Shown here one piece after another: positions 39,977-48,642 of a stretch of 64,000 nucleotides of DNA. Numbering within the stretch: the first letter of the stretch is position 1; each line of letters begins with the position of its first letter. Where the stretch lies: positions 17,371-81,370 of the forward strand of contig JAJDEU010000047.1 of NCBI GenBank assembly GCA_029259635.1, written 5' to 3'. The stretch is from Planctomycetota bacterium (GTDB lineage Bacteria; Planctomycetota; UBA1135; GCA-002686595). A program made the position numbers and the translations under genes. The notes under the pieces were generated by a model, which saw only the letters and a list, made by a program, of their open reading frames with translations, was not told the origin of the DNA and ran no database searches.

Positions 39977-40146
39977 GCCGCAACCTCAGCCTGATCGTCC
40001 TCGCGCGAGGCGACGTAGGCTTCGAGCTCCACCTTCGACTCGGTGTCCGAGCCGTCTTCGACGTGGAGTCCCCGCACACCGGGGTCGTATTCGAACTGGA
40101 TCAGAGCCTCCACCTGGGCAGGCGTCAGCTTCCTCTGGTCGATCAT
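39973..40146 (-). CDS. Small hypothetical protein
   Basis: 57 residues started at the ATG in the ATGA overlap. MIDQRKLTPAQVEALIQFEYDPGVRGLHVEDGSDTESKVELEAYVASREDDQ; acidic, with a helix plus a turn. No motif. Confidence 0.55.
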   Translation of the reverse strand: MIDQRKLTPAQVEALIQFEYDPGVRGLHVEDGSDTESKVELEAYVASREDDQAEVAA

Positions 40147-40478
40147 GCTCTCTTCTCCTTCAAGGCCGGGTCGGCCTCGTCCAAGGCATTGCTGTAGACC
40201 TCCAACACGTCTCCAACCTTCGCACCGATTGCCAAGACCTCTGCCAGGACCGAGTCCCTCCCGCGGGCGGTCGGGCTGGTCCAGTCGACCTGGTCCATGC
40301 TTGGGAGCCTCGCCCACGTCGCGTGCAGCAGGCCGACCAGAAGATCCGGCGAGAGCGTGGCCGGCCCGTCGAGCAGCTGCTGCAACTGCTCGCCGGCAGC
40401 CTCCGCGGCCAGCACCTCTTCGCGTCGCTCTGCGAGAGCACGTGAGATCGGGTCGGTCACACCCTGAGCCTCGTTCAT
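40143..40478 (-). CDS. Helical hypothetical protein
   Basis: 111 residues. Helical and mixed charge (LAERREEVLAAEAAGEQLQQLLDGP, LVGLLHATWARLPSMDQVDW, VLAEVLAIGAKVGDVLEVYSNAL). Its start overlaps the RusA-like gene stop by 4 bases. Unknown. Confidence 0.55.
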   Translation of the reverse strand: MNEAQGVTDPISRALAERREEVLAAEAAGEQLQQLLDGPATLSPDLLVGLLHATWARLPSMDQVDWTSPTARGRDSVLAEVLAIGAKVGDVLEVYSNALDEADPALKEKRA

Positions 40479-41068
40479 TCGGACTCCGACGGCAACTCGC
40501 GAAGCGTGATCTTGTAGCCAGGCTCCGCGTGGTAGATCTTCTCCGACCTCCGCTGCGCGATCAGCGAGTCGTTCACGACCCAGCCTCCTGCCTCCAGACA
40601 GTCGTCGATCAGCTTCTCCAGGTTCCCCAGGTCGGGGATCGGCCCGGTCGCCTTCTTCGCACTGGTCGGCCTGATCGTCCCGGCGAGTGCCTTCGCCTTC
40701 TTCTTCTTGCTCCAGCTTTTCCTGATCGGCATTCGGATAGAGACGTGGAGGACGCAGTCGGTTGCGATCGCGGCCGGCGGTGCGACGGACCTGAGCAGAT
40801 CCGAGACCGCCTTCTCGGTCTTCTTGTCCTTGTTGCTTGAGGCCAAGAGGTAGCGCGTCGGCTTCTTGCACCGAGGGCACCTCTTCCCGATCGGGACCAT
40901 GACCTTCGAGTTGCCCTTCGCCTTCGGCTCGCAGGAGACGATCGCGGACCACCCGGGGAGCCCGTCGACGGGTGGGCAGTCCAAGACGGACGCACCGAGT
41001 GCGACGGCCGGCGATCGACTCGCCGCCTTGGATCCGCCGAACGTGAACTTCCCGCCGCGCTTCGCCAC
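40475..41068 (-). CDS. RusA-like Holliday junction resolvase
   Basis: 197 residues with GTG start. PDLGNLEKLIDDCLEAGGWVVNDSLIAQRRSEKIYHAEPG corresponds to the RusA core (PD-x-DNL-x-K...L..D-x-x-I). An added Cys pair CPRCKKP in the middle (about 70-76) and long basic loops precede it. RusA cleaves four-way junctions and is often encoded by phages. Residues 7-10 are KFTF in RGGKFTFGGS. It is the most upstream gene of the leftward block, just below the control region. Confidence 0.8.
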   Translation of the reverse strand: MAKRGGKFTFGGSKAASRSPAVALGASVLDCPPVDGLPGWSAIVSCEPKAKGNSKVMVPIGKRCPRCKKPTRYLLASSNKDKKTEKAVSDLLRSVAPPAAIATDCVLHVSIRMPIRKSWSKKKKAKALAGTIRPTSAKKATGPIPDLGNLEKLIDDCLEAGGWVVNDSLIAQRRSEKIYHAEPGYKITLRELPSESE

Positions 41069-41088
41069 GGTTCCTACCCTTCGTCCCG

Positions 41089-41097
41089 ATCCTACCA
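41089..41097 (-). promoter_or_regulatory. Leftward extended -10 promoter TGGTAGGAT
   Basis: On the minus strand TGG-TAGGAT lies 20 bases upstream of the resolvase GTG start. It resembles the rightward TGGTAGACT boxes and would serve the whole leftward block. No clear -35 match. Confidence 0.5.
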
Positions 41098-41119
41098 GCG
41101 GGCCGTGACAGCGTCTTGC

Positions 41120-41158
41120 CACGTGTTGGGGGCTGTGGGCGACAGCTGGCAACACGTG
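41120..41158. repeat. Inverted CACGTGTTG / CAACACGTG pair
   Basis: CACGTGTTG at 41120-41128 and its reverse complement CAACACGTG at 41150-41158. Related forms occur at 41214-41222 (CAACGTGTG) and 41364-41372 (CAACACGTT). Could be binding sites of a regulator or initiator. Confidence 0.55.
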
Positions 41159-41402
41159 CCCCGCGGCGCTTTGGACGCCGCGAGGGCGTCCAAGGGCGAC
41201 CAAAGCGACCTCGCAACGTGTGCATAGCTACGGGCGATTGTGGCCATTTCACGGAACACCGGTCCAGCACTCGGCGCGCGGGTTTTTCTCGGAGTCGCCG
41301 ATTCCGGAGCCTCGCGGACCGGAAAACTGGAATTCCGAGAAATACTTTCGCCGCCGTTACCCACAACACGTTGGGGGCTTAGCCCTTACGCGAATCCCCA
41401 CG

Positions 41403-41432
41403 AACCCCACGAACCGGGGGAACCGTGGGGTT
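41403..41432. repeat. Hairpin AACCCCACG / CGTGGGGTT
   Basis: A perfect 9-base stem with a 12-base GC-rich loop. A CCCCACGAA copy at 41396-41404 lies directly before it. TTGATTTGATACC follows, the most AT-rich stretch of the region. Confidence 0.6.
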
Positions 41433-42030
41433 GATTTGATACCATGGTCACCGTCGACGCGCAGCGGCGCGGCGGCGGGACGAGGCGCGGACGACCCCAC
41501 CGCACGATTGACAATTTGACTGGCACCGATCGCCGAGACCCTCCGCGAGTAAGCCGGCCGCACCCCACGGCCGCAGGCGAAGACGAACCCCACGGGGAAG
41601 GCAGGACGCGATCGGGACCAGAGGCATGGAGCGCGACCGGGGATCCACCCCGGAGTCAGCGCTATCCCCCCGATCCGACGAACGGCGGCTGCCAGGACGC
41701 AGAGCATAAGGACGCACCGAAACGAGTGCGCAGCGCGACGACCACAAGGCAGGCAAACGATCCGAACCGCGTCGAGCCTACGGGCTGGGGGCAGGACCCA
41801 TGGCAACGGCGCTGCGAATCCTCAATGAGGCCAGCGACCCCAAGCCGGACGGACAGGTAGGCCGCAATCCATGCATGACCGCGACGACGCGGATCCGCCA
41901 AGAGCACCCGACCCACACAGCTGGGCGAACGGCATGCTCGCCAGCGCGGATCAGCGGAAGCGCGCGAGCGGCGCGAGCCTGGGATCGAATCCCTCCCCAC
42001 CCCGGGGGCCCGACGGGGATCTTTAAACCA

Positions 42031-42044
42031 GGGCCTTCGGGCCC
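42031..42044 (+). promoter_or_regulatory. UUCG hairpin in the rightward leader
   Basis: GGGCC-TTCG-GGCCC, a very stable C(UUCG)G tetraloop, 37 bases before the ATG of the first rightward gene. It is preceded by the AT-rich ATCTTTAAACC, which may contain the promoter. Likely affects leader RNA stability or transcription. Confidence 0.55.
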
Positions 42045-42045
42045 G

Positions 42046-42069
42046 AATCAACCGCCGCCGAGTGCGGCA
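42046..42069 (+). repeat. Leader element copy 1 (AATCAACCGCCG...)
   Basis: AATCAACCGCCGCC-GAGTGCGGCA, ending 11 bases before the ATG at 42081. A related copy lies at 43438 before another gene. Both contain a GCCG/CGGC stem. Confidence 0.6.
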
Positions 42070-42080
42070 CGGAGTCGACC

Positions 42081-42392
42081 ATGACCACCACCAACACCAA
42101 CGTCCTGAGCACGATCGCCGCCCCCAAGTTCCTCTTCGTCTTCAGCGACTACCAGCTGAAGGTCCTCGCCGCCCTCGACATGGGCGCGGAGACCAGCGTC
42201 GAGATCATGGAGCTGATCGAGCCGGCGATCGACAAGTTCGCTCGCCGCCGGACCTGCGAGGCCCTGGCCACCCTCGATCGCTGCGAGATCGTGGAGCGCG
42301 AAATGATCGGCTCCACTCGCTTCGCCTCGATCCGCCCCGAGGCCGAGGCCTTCGTCGCCAGCACCCTCGCCGCCGCCAGCCTGGAGGGCTAG
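42081..42392 (+). CDS. Winged-helix-like small protein
   Basis: 103 residues. The central part FSDYQLKVLAALDMGAETSVEIMELIEPAI and RRTCEALATLDRCEIVEREMIGSTRFASIRPEAE resemble a winged helix (helix-turn-helix then a two-strand wing). The first gene of the rightward block, so a regulator is plausible. The leader contains the UUCG hairpin and a repeat element. Confidence 0.6.
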   Translation: MTTTNTNVLSTIAAPKFLFVFSDYQLKVLAALDMGAETSVEIMELIEPAIDKFARRRTCEALATLDRCEIVEREMIGSTRFASIRPEAEAFVASTLAAASLEG

Positions 42393-42428
42393 GCCCGAGG
42401 ATCGGCCGCGATTCAATCCCGCCTCTTG

Positions 42429-42459
42429 CCCCGCCGATCCCCCACCGGGATCGGCGGGG
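42429..42459 (+). terminator. Strong hairpin after the first rightward gene
   Basis: A perfect 13-base stem CCCCGCCGATCCC / GGGATCGGCGGGG around a CCACC loop. CTTGCCTC follows instead of a U-run, so it may be a partial terminator or processing site between the two genes. Confidence 0.65.
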
Positions 42460-42495
42460 CTTGCCTCAGTGGAACCGAACCCCAAGGAGTTGACC

Positions 42496-42954
42496 ATGAC
42501 CACCAAGACCTTCGACACGTTCACCTGCAACCGATCGGGCTGCGGCCAGAAGATCGAGATCGCCAGGACCGGCCAGCCGGTCAGCACGCTCGGCTACCTC
42601 TGCACGGCCCACCGGATCGAGGTCATGGGAGCCGAGAAGGAGCACGAGGAGCGGCTCGCCTACGACGCCGAGTCCGCGAACGCCGAGTGGGAGGAGGGCG
42701 TCCGATTCGCCTCGCGGACCCTCGGCAAGCTGGAGGGCAAGGTCGACCAGGCCGAGGCCCTTCGCTCTGCGCTGAGCCGCCTCCTCCACCAGGCCGCCGA
42801 CCTGCAGCGGGACGCCAAGGCCGACCTGAACGAACTCCTCAGCCTGGCGGCCGAGCCGTTCGTCGACGAGAAGACCAAGCGCTTGGCGCGGATCGCCGCC
42901 AAGCGAGTGGAGAGCACGGTCGGACGCCTCGGCGACTTCTGGCGGAAGGGCTAG
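42496..42954 (+). CDS. Hypothetical zinc-site protein
   Basis: 152 residues behind AAGGAG. DTFTCNRSGCGQKIEIA..LGYLCTAH supplies Cys/His for one zinc site; the remainder is helical (EGVRFASRTLGKLEGKVDQAEALRSALSRLLHQAADLQRDAKADLNELL) with an amphipathic pattern. No family recognised. Codon use is extremely G/C-ending. Confidence 0.6.
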   Translation: MTTKTFDTFTCNRSGCGQKIEIARTGQPVSTLGYLCTAHRIEVMGAEKEHEERLAYDAESANAEWEEGVRFASRTLGKLEGKVDQAEALRSALSRLLHQAADLQRDAKADLNELLSLAAEPFVDEKTKRLARIAAKRVESTVGRLGDFWRKG

Positions 42955-42958
42955 GGCC

Positions 42959-43258
42959 ATGGGCGCACACGAAGAGACCTTCACCTACGAGACGAAGAGC
43001 CGCTCCGAGATCGTGGAGCGGTTCAAAGACGATTGCCCCGACCCGGCTGGCTGCGCGAACGCCGAAGGCTACTGCGGCTGCGCCTGCCAGTTCGGTGGGC
43101 GGATCAGCCGGTTCCTCAGCGAGACGTTCGACTCGGAGGACGCGGCGGCCGAGGCGATCCTCGATCGCCACAGCAAGTGGGACGGGTCGGCGATCGCGGC
43201 CTACTTCGACGACGGCGACCGCGAAGGCGTCGTCGTCGGAGGCTGGGTGGCCGAATGA
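42959..43258 (+). CDS. Small hypothetical protein
   Basis: 99 residues starting 4 bases after the previous stop. Cys-rich DCPDPAGCANAEGYCGCACQFGG near the N-terminus and a conserved-looking WDGSAIAAYFDDGDREGVVVGGW at the end. Function unknown. Its stop overlaps the next start (ATGA). Confidence 0.55.
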   Translation: MGAHEETFTYETKSRSEIVERFKDDCPDPAGCANAEGYCGCACQFGGRISRFLSETFDSEDAAAEAILDRHSKWDGSAIAAYFDDGDREGVVVGGWVAE

Positions 43259-43389
43259 TCCTGCTCGCCCACCACGAGGCCTCGCCGACCTTGATCGCCG
43301 CCCTGATCACCTTCGCAGGGCCGGCGATCTTCGCCTTCCGCTGCTGGCTCTGGAGCCGGCGCGACGACCAGGAGCGCAGCCAGGGCTGA
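43255..43389 (+). CDS. Tiny predicted membrane protein
   Basis: 44 residues, ATG in an ATGA overlap. MILLAHHEASPTLIAALITFAGPAIFAFRCWLW is a single hydrophobic span followed by a basic tail (SRRDDQERSQG). A small inner-membrane protein; could take part in lysis or host takeover. Confidence 0.55.
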   Translation: MILLAHHEASPTLIAALITFAGPAIFAFRCWLWSRRDDQERSQG

Positions 43390-43426
43390 CCCGCACTCGG
43401 TGCGGGCGGCGGGTCCGAGTCCCGCC
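43390..43426 (+). terminator. Tandem hairpins after the tiny membrane gene
   Basis: CCCGCAC-TCG-GTGCGGG (43390-43406) is followed at once by GGCGGG-TCCGAGT-CCCGCC (43408-43426). Two adjacent perfect stems suggest termination or processing before the RAMA-domain gene; no U-run. Confidence 0.6.
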
Positions 43427-43437
43427 GCTCCCATTTC

Positions 43438-43462
43438 AATCAACCGCCGGCTGAGTCCGGCA
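43438..43462 (+). repeat. Leader element copy 2
   Basis: AATCAACCGCCG-GCTGAGTCCGGCA, 14 bases before the ATG at 43477. It matches the element at 42046-42069 in about 21 positions. An AACAAGGAG ribosome site follows. Confidence 0.6.
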
Positions 43463-43476
43463 ACAAGGAGTTTCCC

Positions 43477-44691
43477 ATGAGCCTCTCGAAGACCGACCTG
43501 GTCTACCGCCTCTTCGCCTTCACCCGCAGCAAGGTCGAAGGCCTCGATCAAGAGACCTCGGACGCCGTCGTCGCCGAGGTGGATCGCTTCAACTCGGGCA
43601 TGAAGACCCGGACCAAGACCGACGACCTGGAGAACCTGGTCAACCAGGTCGCTGCGGCGATCGGGCTCGAAGAGGCCGAGGCCCGCGTCGCGCTCCGCAA
43701 GGCCGTCGACGAGATCACCCGGACGGACGCGGCCCCGATCCACGGCGAGCCGATCGACTACCCCAAGCAGTTCGGCAAGCAGGCCTGCCGAGTCTGGCTC
43801 GCGGAGCGAGACCTCAAGACGACGACGAAGACGAAGGTCGCGGAGCTGCAGGACATGATCGTCACCTACAAGGCCGAGACCTGGGACGACGAGCCCGACC
43901 ACGAACTGGCCGCCAAGCGCCAGGCCGAGATCGACGCGGCGGCGGCCAAGCGGGAGCGCAAGGAGCGCGAAGAGGCTGCGCGGGCCAACGCCTCTGCGGC
44001 ACCGAGTCCAAGCTCGAAGGCTGCGCCCAGCAAGGCGCTCACGATCACCGAGGACGTGGCGATCCAGGTCGTCTCCAAGGGCACGACCTACACCGGCGTG
44101 ATCCACCCCGACGCGACGGTCACCTTCGACGACACCGAGTCCAACGGCGCGATCCGCGGCAAGACCTACAAGAGCACCAGCAAGGCCGCCTGCGCGGCCA
44201 TGGACTCGAAGGCCGCCAACGGCTGGCTGCGGATCACCTTCATGGACGGCGAGACCCGCCGGCCGATCGACGCGCTCCGGGAGAACTCGAAGGGCTACTC
44301 GCTGAGCGGCGGCGGCCGGCGCAAGAAGGTCATGGGGCCCGAGGAGGCTGCGAACGAGGTCACCCGCCTGGAGGCTCGCGTCCGCCGGCTGTCGGACTCG
44401 CTGGAGAAGGCGAAGGCGAACCTGGCCGCCGCGAAGGAGGCCGCCGAGGCGCAGCCCCAGGTGCCGGCTGACGATCCGGGCGGCGAGCCCGAGACCCCGG
44501 TCGCCGAAGAGCCGGTCGCCGAGGCGATCGCCAGCACCGACCCGGAGCAGCTGGCTGACCGCGAGCAGGAACTCCGCGCCATGAAGGCGAAGGACCTGCG
44601 GGCGATCGCCGCGACCCTGAAGATCCAGGGCCGGAGCAAGCTCAAGGTCGCCGACCTGGTCGTCGCGATCGTCGCCGCCGAGGCCGCATAG
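43477..44691 (+). CDS. RAMA-domain protein with SAP-like C-terminus
   Basis: 404 residues. The middle part, about 188-270, reads LTITEDVAIQVVSKGTTYTGVIHPDATVTF..GKTYKSTSKAACAAMDSKAANGWLRITFMDG..PIDALREN, matching the RAMA fold (strands, then the S-x-S..A helix, then NGW and G..L..LR). RAMA is linked to modification-dependent restriction and methylase proteins. A helical and Ala/Glu-rich stretch (about 290-365) leads to KDLRAIAATLKIQGRSKLKVADLVVAIV, like a SAP/Rho-N helix pair that binds nucleic acid. The leader carries the repeat and hairpins. Confidence 0.65.
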   Translation: MSLSKTDLVYRLFAFTRSKVEGLDQETSDAVVAEVDRFNSGMKTRTKTDDLENLVNQVAAAIGLEEAEARVALRKAVDEITRTDAAPIHGEPIDYPKQFGKQACRVWLAERDLKTTTKTKVAELQDMIVTYKAETWDDEPDHELAAKRQAEIDAAAAKRERKEREEAARANASAAPSPSSKAAPSKALTITEDVAIQVVSKGTTYTGVIHPDATVTFDDTESNGAIRGKTYKSTSKAACAAMDSKAANGWLRITFMDGETRRPIDALRENSKGYSLSGGGRRKKVMGPEEAANEVTRLEARVRRLSDSLEKAKANLAAAKEAAEAQPQVPADDPGGEPETPVAEEPVAEAIASTDPEQLADREQELRAMKAKDLRAIAATLKIQGRSKLKVADLVVAIVAAEAA

Positions 44692-44710
44692 GCTAAGGCC
44701 CACAGGGCGC

Positions 44711-44889
44711 GCGTGTCGGCCGCCGGCCGCTCCGGGGCAAATCCCCCCTGAGCCCGAGACGGAGGCCGACACGCCGCCGCCCTGCGGCACAATGGGCCGC
44801 CTCCGGGCGGCCCCCGAACATGGTCCTGGGGGGTGGTTCCCTCAGGGTCGACTCCGGGCCGGCAGCCGGGGAGGGCGTTCCTCCCCGGC
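44711..44889 (+). promoter_or_regulatory. Hairpin-rich leader before the AAA gene
   Basis: The 242-base gap 44692-44933 contains three perfect inverted repeats: GCGTGTCGGCC (44711-44721) with 44764-44774; GGGCCGCC-TCCG-GGCGGCCC at 44794-44813; and GCCGGGGAG (44865-44873) with 44881-44889. I see no gene in it; the in-frame upstream ATG at 44820 lacks a ribosome site. Likely a structured 5' leader. Confidence 0.6.
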
Positions 44890-44933
44890 GGCCGGTCCAC
44901 CTGATCCACCCGGCCCAAGAAGGAGCCTTCCTC

Positions 44934-46454
<1,521 letters not shown>

Positions 46455-46457
46455 CCA

Positions 46458-46688
46458 ATGGCTTGCTGGACGACTGTGACCATGGAAGAGATCGAGGACA
46501 CGGAGATCAACCGCCAGGCGCGCGAAGCGCTGGATCTCCCACTCGAAGGTTCGCTCACCTCCTACGACGCTCGTCGCGTTCGCACGGAGGCCGGGGTGAT
46601 CAAGGCGCGGCGGGAGATCCGCCGCCTGCAGCCGACCGCGGTGATCCGCCGCGTCGGGAACAAGCTCAACGTAAGCGTTTCGGTCTAA
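46458..46688 (+). CDS. Possible DUF1257-like small protein
   Basis: 76 residues. MACWTTVTMEEIEDTEINRQAREALDLPLEGSLTSYDARRVRTEAGVIKARREIRRLQPTAVIRRVGN is short and charged. VTMEEIEDTEINRQAREAL resembles the start of DUF1257 (Ycf35) proteins, which usually are about 110-130 residues, so this would be a shortened form. Position between the AAA ATPase and the DUF2997-like gene is the main support. Family assignment tentative. Confidence 0.45.
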   Translation: MACWTTVTMEEIEDTEINRQAREALDLPLEGSLTSYDARRVRTEAGVIKARREIRRLQPTAVIRRVGNKLNVSVSV

Positions 46689-46698
46689 GGAGGACCCC

Positions 46699-46926
46699 AT
46701 GCCCAGGCAAATCAACTTCACTGTCGAGATTCAGGACGGCGGCGAGTTCGCGAAGATCGAGGTCCCGCACGGGTCCGGCCAGCAGCGAGACGCGAACGCG
46801 ATTCAGAAGCTCACCAAGGACCTGGCCGAGGCTATCGGCGAGATCGAGGAGCGGCACCAGCCGGCTCCGCACCACCACCACCATGACGAGACCACCAACC
46901 ACAACCACCTGACTCAGGGAGAGTAG
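46699..46926 (+). CDS. DUF2997-like protein with His-rich tail
   Basis: 75 residues behind AAGGAGG. PRQINFTVEIQDGGEFAKIEVPHGSGQQRDANAIQKLTKDLAEAIGEIEERH is similar to the DUF2997 pattern (two strands, then a helix). The C-terminus HHHHHDETTNHNHLTQGE is unusually His-rich and may bind a metal. The DUF2997 gene is a known neighbour of Ycf46-type AAA genes. Confidence 0.55.
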   Translation: MPRQINFTVEIQDGGEFAKIEVPHGSGQQRDANAIQKLTKDLAEAIGEIEERHQPAPHHHHHDETTNHNHLTQGE

Positions 46927-46928
46927 CC

Positions 46929-47645
46929 ATGAACGGCAGCATGATCGTCGGACGCTTGAGCGTCAGTTTCGACCGAGGCGTTTCGACCAACAAGGCACCC
47001 GACCTTGGACTCGAACAGGCCCCCGACCGCACCGAGGACGGCAAGCTCGTCCGCGGACTCGGGACGCACTACCGCAGCGACGAGGCCAAGGCGACGGCCA
47101 AGGAGCTGGCCAAGCAAGAGGGCCAGATCCGCGAGGCCTTCCGGCGCGCGTTCCTCTCCAGCTCGATCCCCGGCTTCTACGTCCTGCCGGAGAGCGGCGC
47201 GGGTCGCGAGCTGCTCAGCAAGCTGACCTTCGACGCGCGGATCAACGCGCACGTGTCCGAGTATCAGATCGCCCTCAACGATCGTCTCCCGCCGGTCGAG
47301 ATCACCGAGTGGGCCTCCCGCGTCAAGCGACAGCTGACCGACGTCCCTCTCGGCAAGTCGACCGACCCGGCAGCGGAGGGCTTGGTCACCCTGGAAAGCC
47401 TGGCCATGTGCCCCGCCCTGGACGACGAGACGAGCGAGACGCTGCTTGGCTTGATCGCGGACGCGAAGCTCCAGGCGATCACCCGGGTCGAACTCCGGCG
47501 GGAGATCAAGGCCATGAAGGTCGGTGTCTCCTTCAGCGCGAAGCCCCGCCGGGTCAAGGCGCAGGCTGCAGCCAAGCCGGACGGCAAGGCGCTCAAGCCG
47601 CGCCGCGGAGCGAAGGCCAAGAAGGAAGACGAGGCCGCAGCGTGA
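46929..47645 (+). CDS. Hypothetical protein, AAA cluster
   Basis: 238 residues. Helical core: KLVRGLGTHYRSDEAKATAKELAKQEGQIREAFRRAFLSSSIPGFYVLPESG, then WASRVKRQLTDVPLG, and a basic low-complexity tail (KPRRVKAQAAAKPDGKALKPRRGAKAKKEDEAAA) that looks like a nucleic-acid-binding tail. Translationally placed with the AAA and DUF2997 genes (2-base spacing). Possibly the substrate or partner of the AAA ATPase. Confidence 0.6.
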   Translation: MNGSMIVGRLSVSFDRGVSTNKAPDLGLEQAPDRTEDGKLVRGLGTHYRSDEAKATAKELAKQEGQIREAFRRAFLSSSIPGFYVLPESGAGRELLSKLTFDARINAHVSEYQIALNDRLPPVEITEWASRVKRQLTDVPLGKSTDPAAEGLVTLESLAMCPALDDETSETLLGLIADAKLQAITRVELRREIKAMKVGVSFSAKPRRVKAQAAAKPDGKALKPRRGAKAKKEDEAAA

Positions 47646-48352
47646 CGCGGAAGAGCAGGCTCAAGGAGCCGTTCAACAACGAGTCCTTCTTCGGCAAGAT
47701 CGCCCGAGAGCAGGTGATCGCCAAGCCCTCCAAGAGCGGCTCGTCGGTCCTGCAGGTCAAGCCGCAGCGCAGCCGTGACTTCGACTGGCACCGGCCGCTG
47801 CTCCACGTCCCGGAGTTTCAGTGGCGGCCGGAGACCGGCATGAGCCGCTACAACTTCGAGCGCGAGCACACGCCGCCGCACCAGAAGGAGTTCTTCATGG
47901 AGCTCCAGTTCATGTATCAGGTCCAAGGTCCACCGTCTCTCGCGCCGGACGACCTTTGGATCCCCGTCCGCGAGTCGCGACTCAAGGGAGAGGTGCTGGA
48001 TAACGGCCTCCCCGGGTCCGACCTCGGGAAGGAGTTCTGGGAGGCAGTCGGGCGCTACGTGATCACGCGCTACTCGCCAGACGGTCAGTGGCGCTTCACA
48101 TTCCAGGCGGTCAAGGCAGGCGACGGACTCGCGGACCGGCTCGACGTTCGGCACCGCGACTACCGGACGCTCCCCGATTACAACCTCTTGGTCCGGTTCA
48201 GGTCTTGGGTCCTCCCGGACACCCGGAGTGCCTACATGATCTTCCCCGGGACGGACGTGACTCGGCCGGGGTGGGAGGCCGACTACGAGAACGACACGCC
48301 GAACAACCTCCAGCTGATCAGCACGAGGCCGCCGACCGAGGAGGGCGCATGA
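47642..48352 (+). CDS. Hypothetical protein
   Basis: 236 residues with GTG start in a GTGA overlap. Basic N-terminus (TRKSRLKEPFNNESFFGKIAREQVIAK) and WHRPLLHVPEFQWRPETGMSRYNFEREHTPPHQKEFFMELQF..., then an alpha/beta core with KEFWEAVGRYVITRYSPDGQWRFTFQAVKAG, LPDYNLLVRFRSWVLPDTRSAYMIFPG. No match recalled. Its product may join the AAA-cluster function. Confidence 0.6.
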   Translation: MTRKSRLKEPFNNESFFGKIAREQVIAKPSKSGSSVLQVKPQRSRDFDWHRPLLHVPEFQWRPETGMSRYNFEREHTPPHQKEFFMELQFMYQVQGPPSLAPDDLWIPVRESRLKGEVLDNGLPGSDLGKEFWEAVGRYVITRYSPDGQWRFTFQAVKAGDGLADRLDVRHRDYRTLPDYNLLVRFRSWVLPDTRSAYMIFPGTDVTRPGWEADYENDTPNNLQLISTRPPTEEGA

Positions 48353-48642
48353 GCCTCGCGATCAAGCTCGTCGGGCTCGCCTGCGGCGTCCCAACGGATC
48401 ACGACGGTAGGTTCCTCCTCGAATACGATCCGACCTGCCAGTGGAAGGAGGGAGGGCAGCTCTGCGTTCACCTCCTCTCGACTGACGACCTGGGGGCCGC
48501 AAAGCGCTACCCCGACCTTGTCTCCCTGCACGCCGATTACTCAAGATCGGTCGGGACTCGCGCCGACGGGAAGCCCGACAGGCCGATCACCGCTTACACC
48601 ATGGAGATCGTGAAGATCCCCGACGAAGGAGAATCCAAGTGA
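48349..48642 (+). CDS. Hypothetical protein
   Basis: 97 residues started at the ATG in the ATGA overlap. SLAIKLVGLACGVPTDHDGRFLLEYDPTCQW, then LSTDDLGAAKRYPDLVSLHADYSRSVGTRADGKPDRPITAYTMEIVKI. The FLLEYDPTC..G pattern recurs in small phage proteins with ADP-ribosylation or metal-binding folds, but no assignment is possible. Confidence 0.55.
   Translation: MSLAIKLVGLACGVPTDHDGRFLLEYDPTCQWKEGGQLCVHLLSTDDLGAAKRYPDLVSLHADYSRSVGTRADGKPDRPITAYTMEIVKIPDEGESK

Larger units (their letters stand above)
41069..42080. promoter_or_regulatory. Divergent control region without a convincing gene
   Basis: 1012 bases between the leftward and rightward blocks. The only long open frame (41444-41860) encodes a low-complexity Arg/Pro/Thr-rich stretch, so I do not call it. 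The region holds CAACACGTG-type repeats, several perfect inverted repeats (for example TTGGACGCC 41171-41179 with 41185-41193, and TTTCTCGGA 41285-41293 with 41334-41342), a DnaA-box-like TTACCCACA (41357-41365), a CCCCACGAA-type hairpin, and a hairpin/leader element before the rightward gene. It is likely a regulatory hub. Confidence 0.6.

Noticed and set aside
41444..41860. A 138-codon open frame in the control region
   Set aside because: Low-complexity Arg/Pro/Thr/Gly product, no ribosome site, no overlap with neighbours, and reverse-strand and other frames are equally open, as expected for GC-rich DNA.
41980..42003. tRNA T-arm-like GGGATCGAATCCC
   Set aside because: The consensus GTTCRANYC is broken (GATCGAATC), no acceptor or anticodon stem pairs upstream, so I do not call a tRNA.
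43408..43431. tRNA 3'-end-like GGGTCCGAGTCCC followed by GCTCCCA
   Set aside because: One T-loop mismatch, and the upstream sequence does not form D or anticodon arms; explained better as tandem hairpins after a stop codon.
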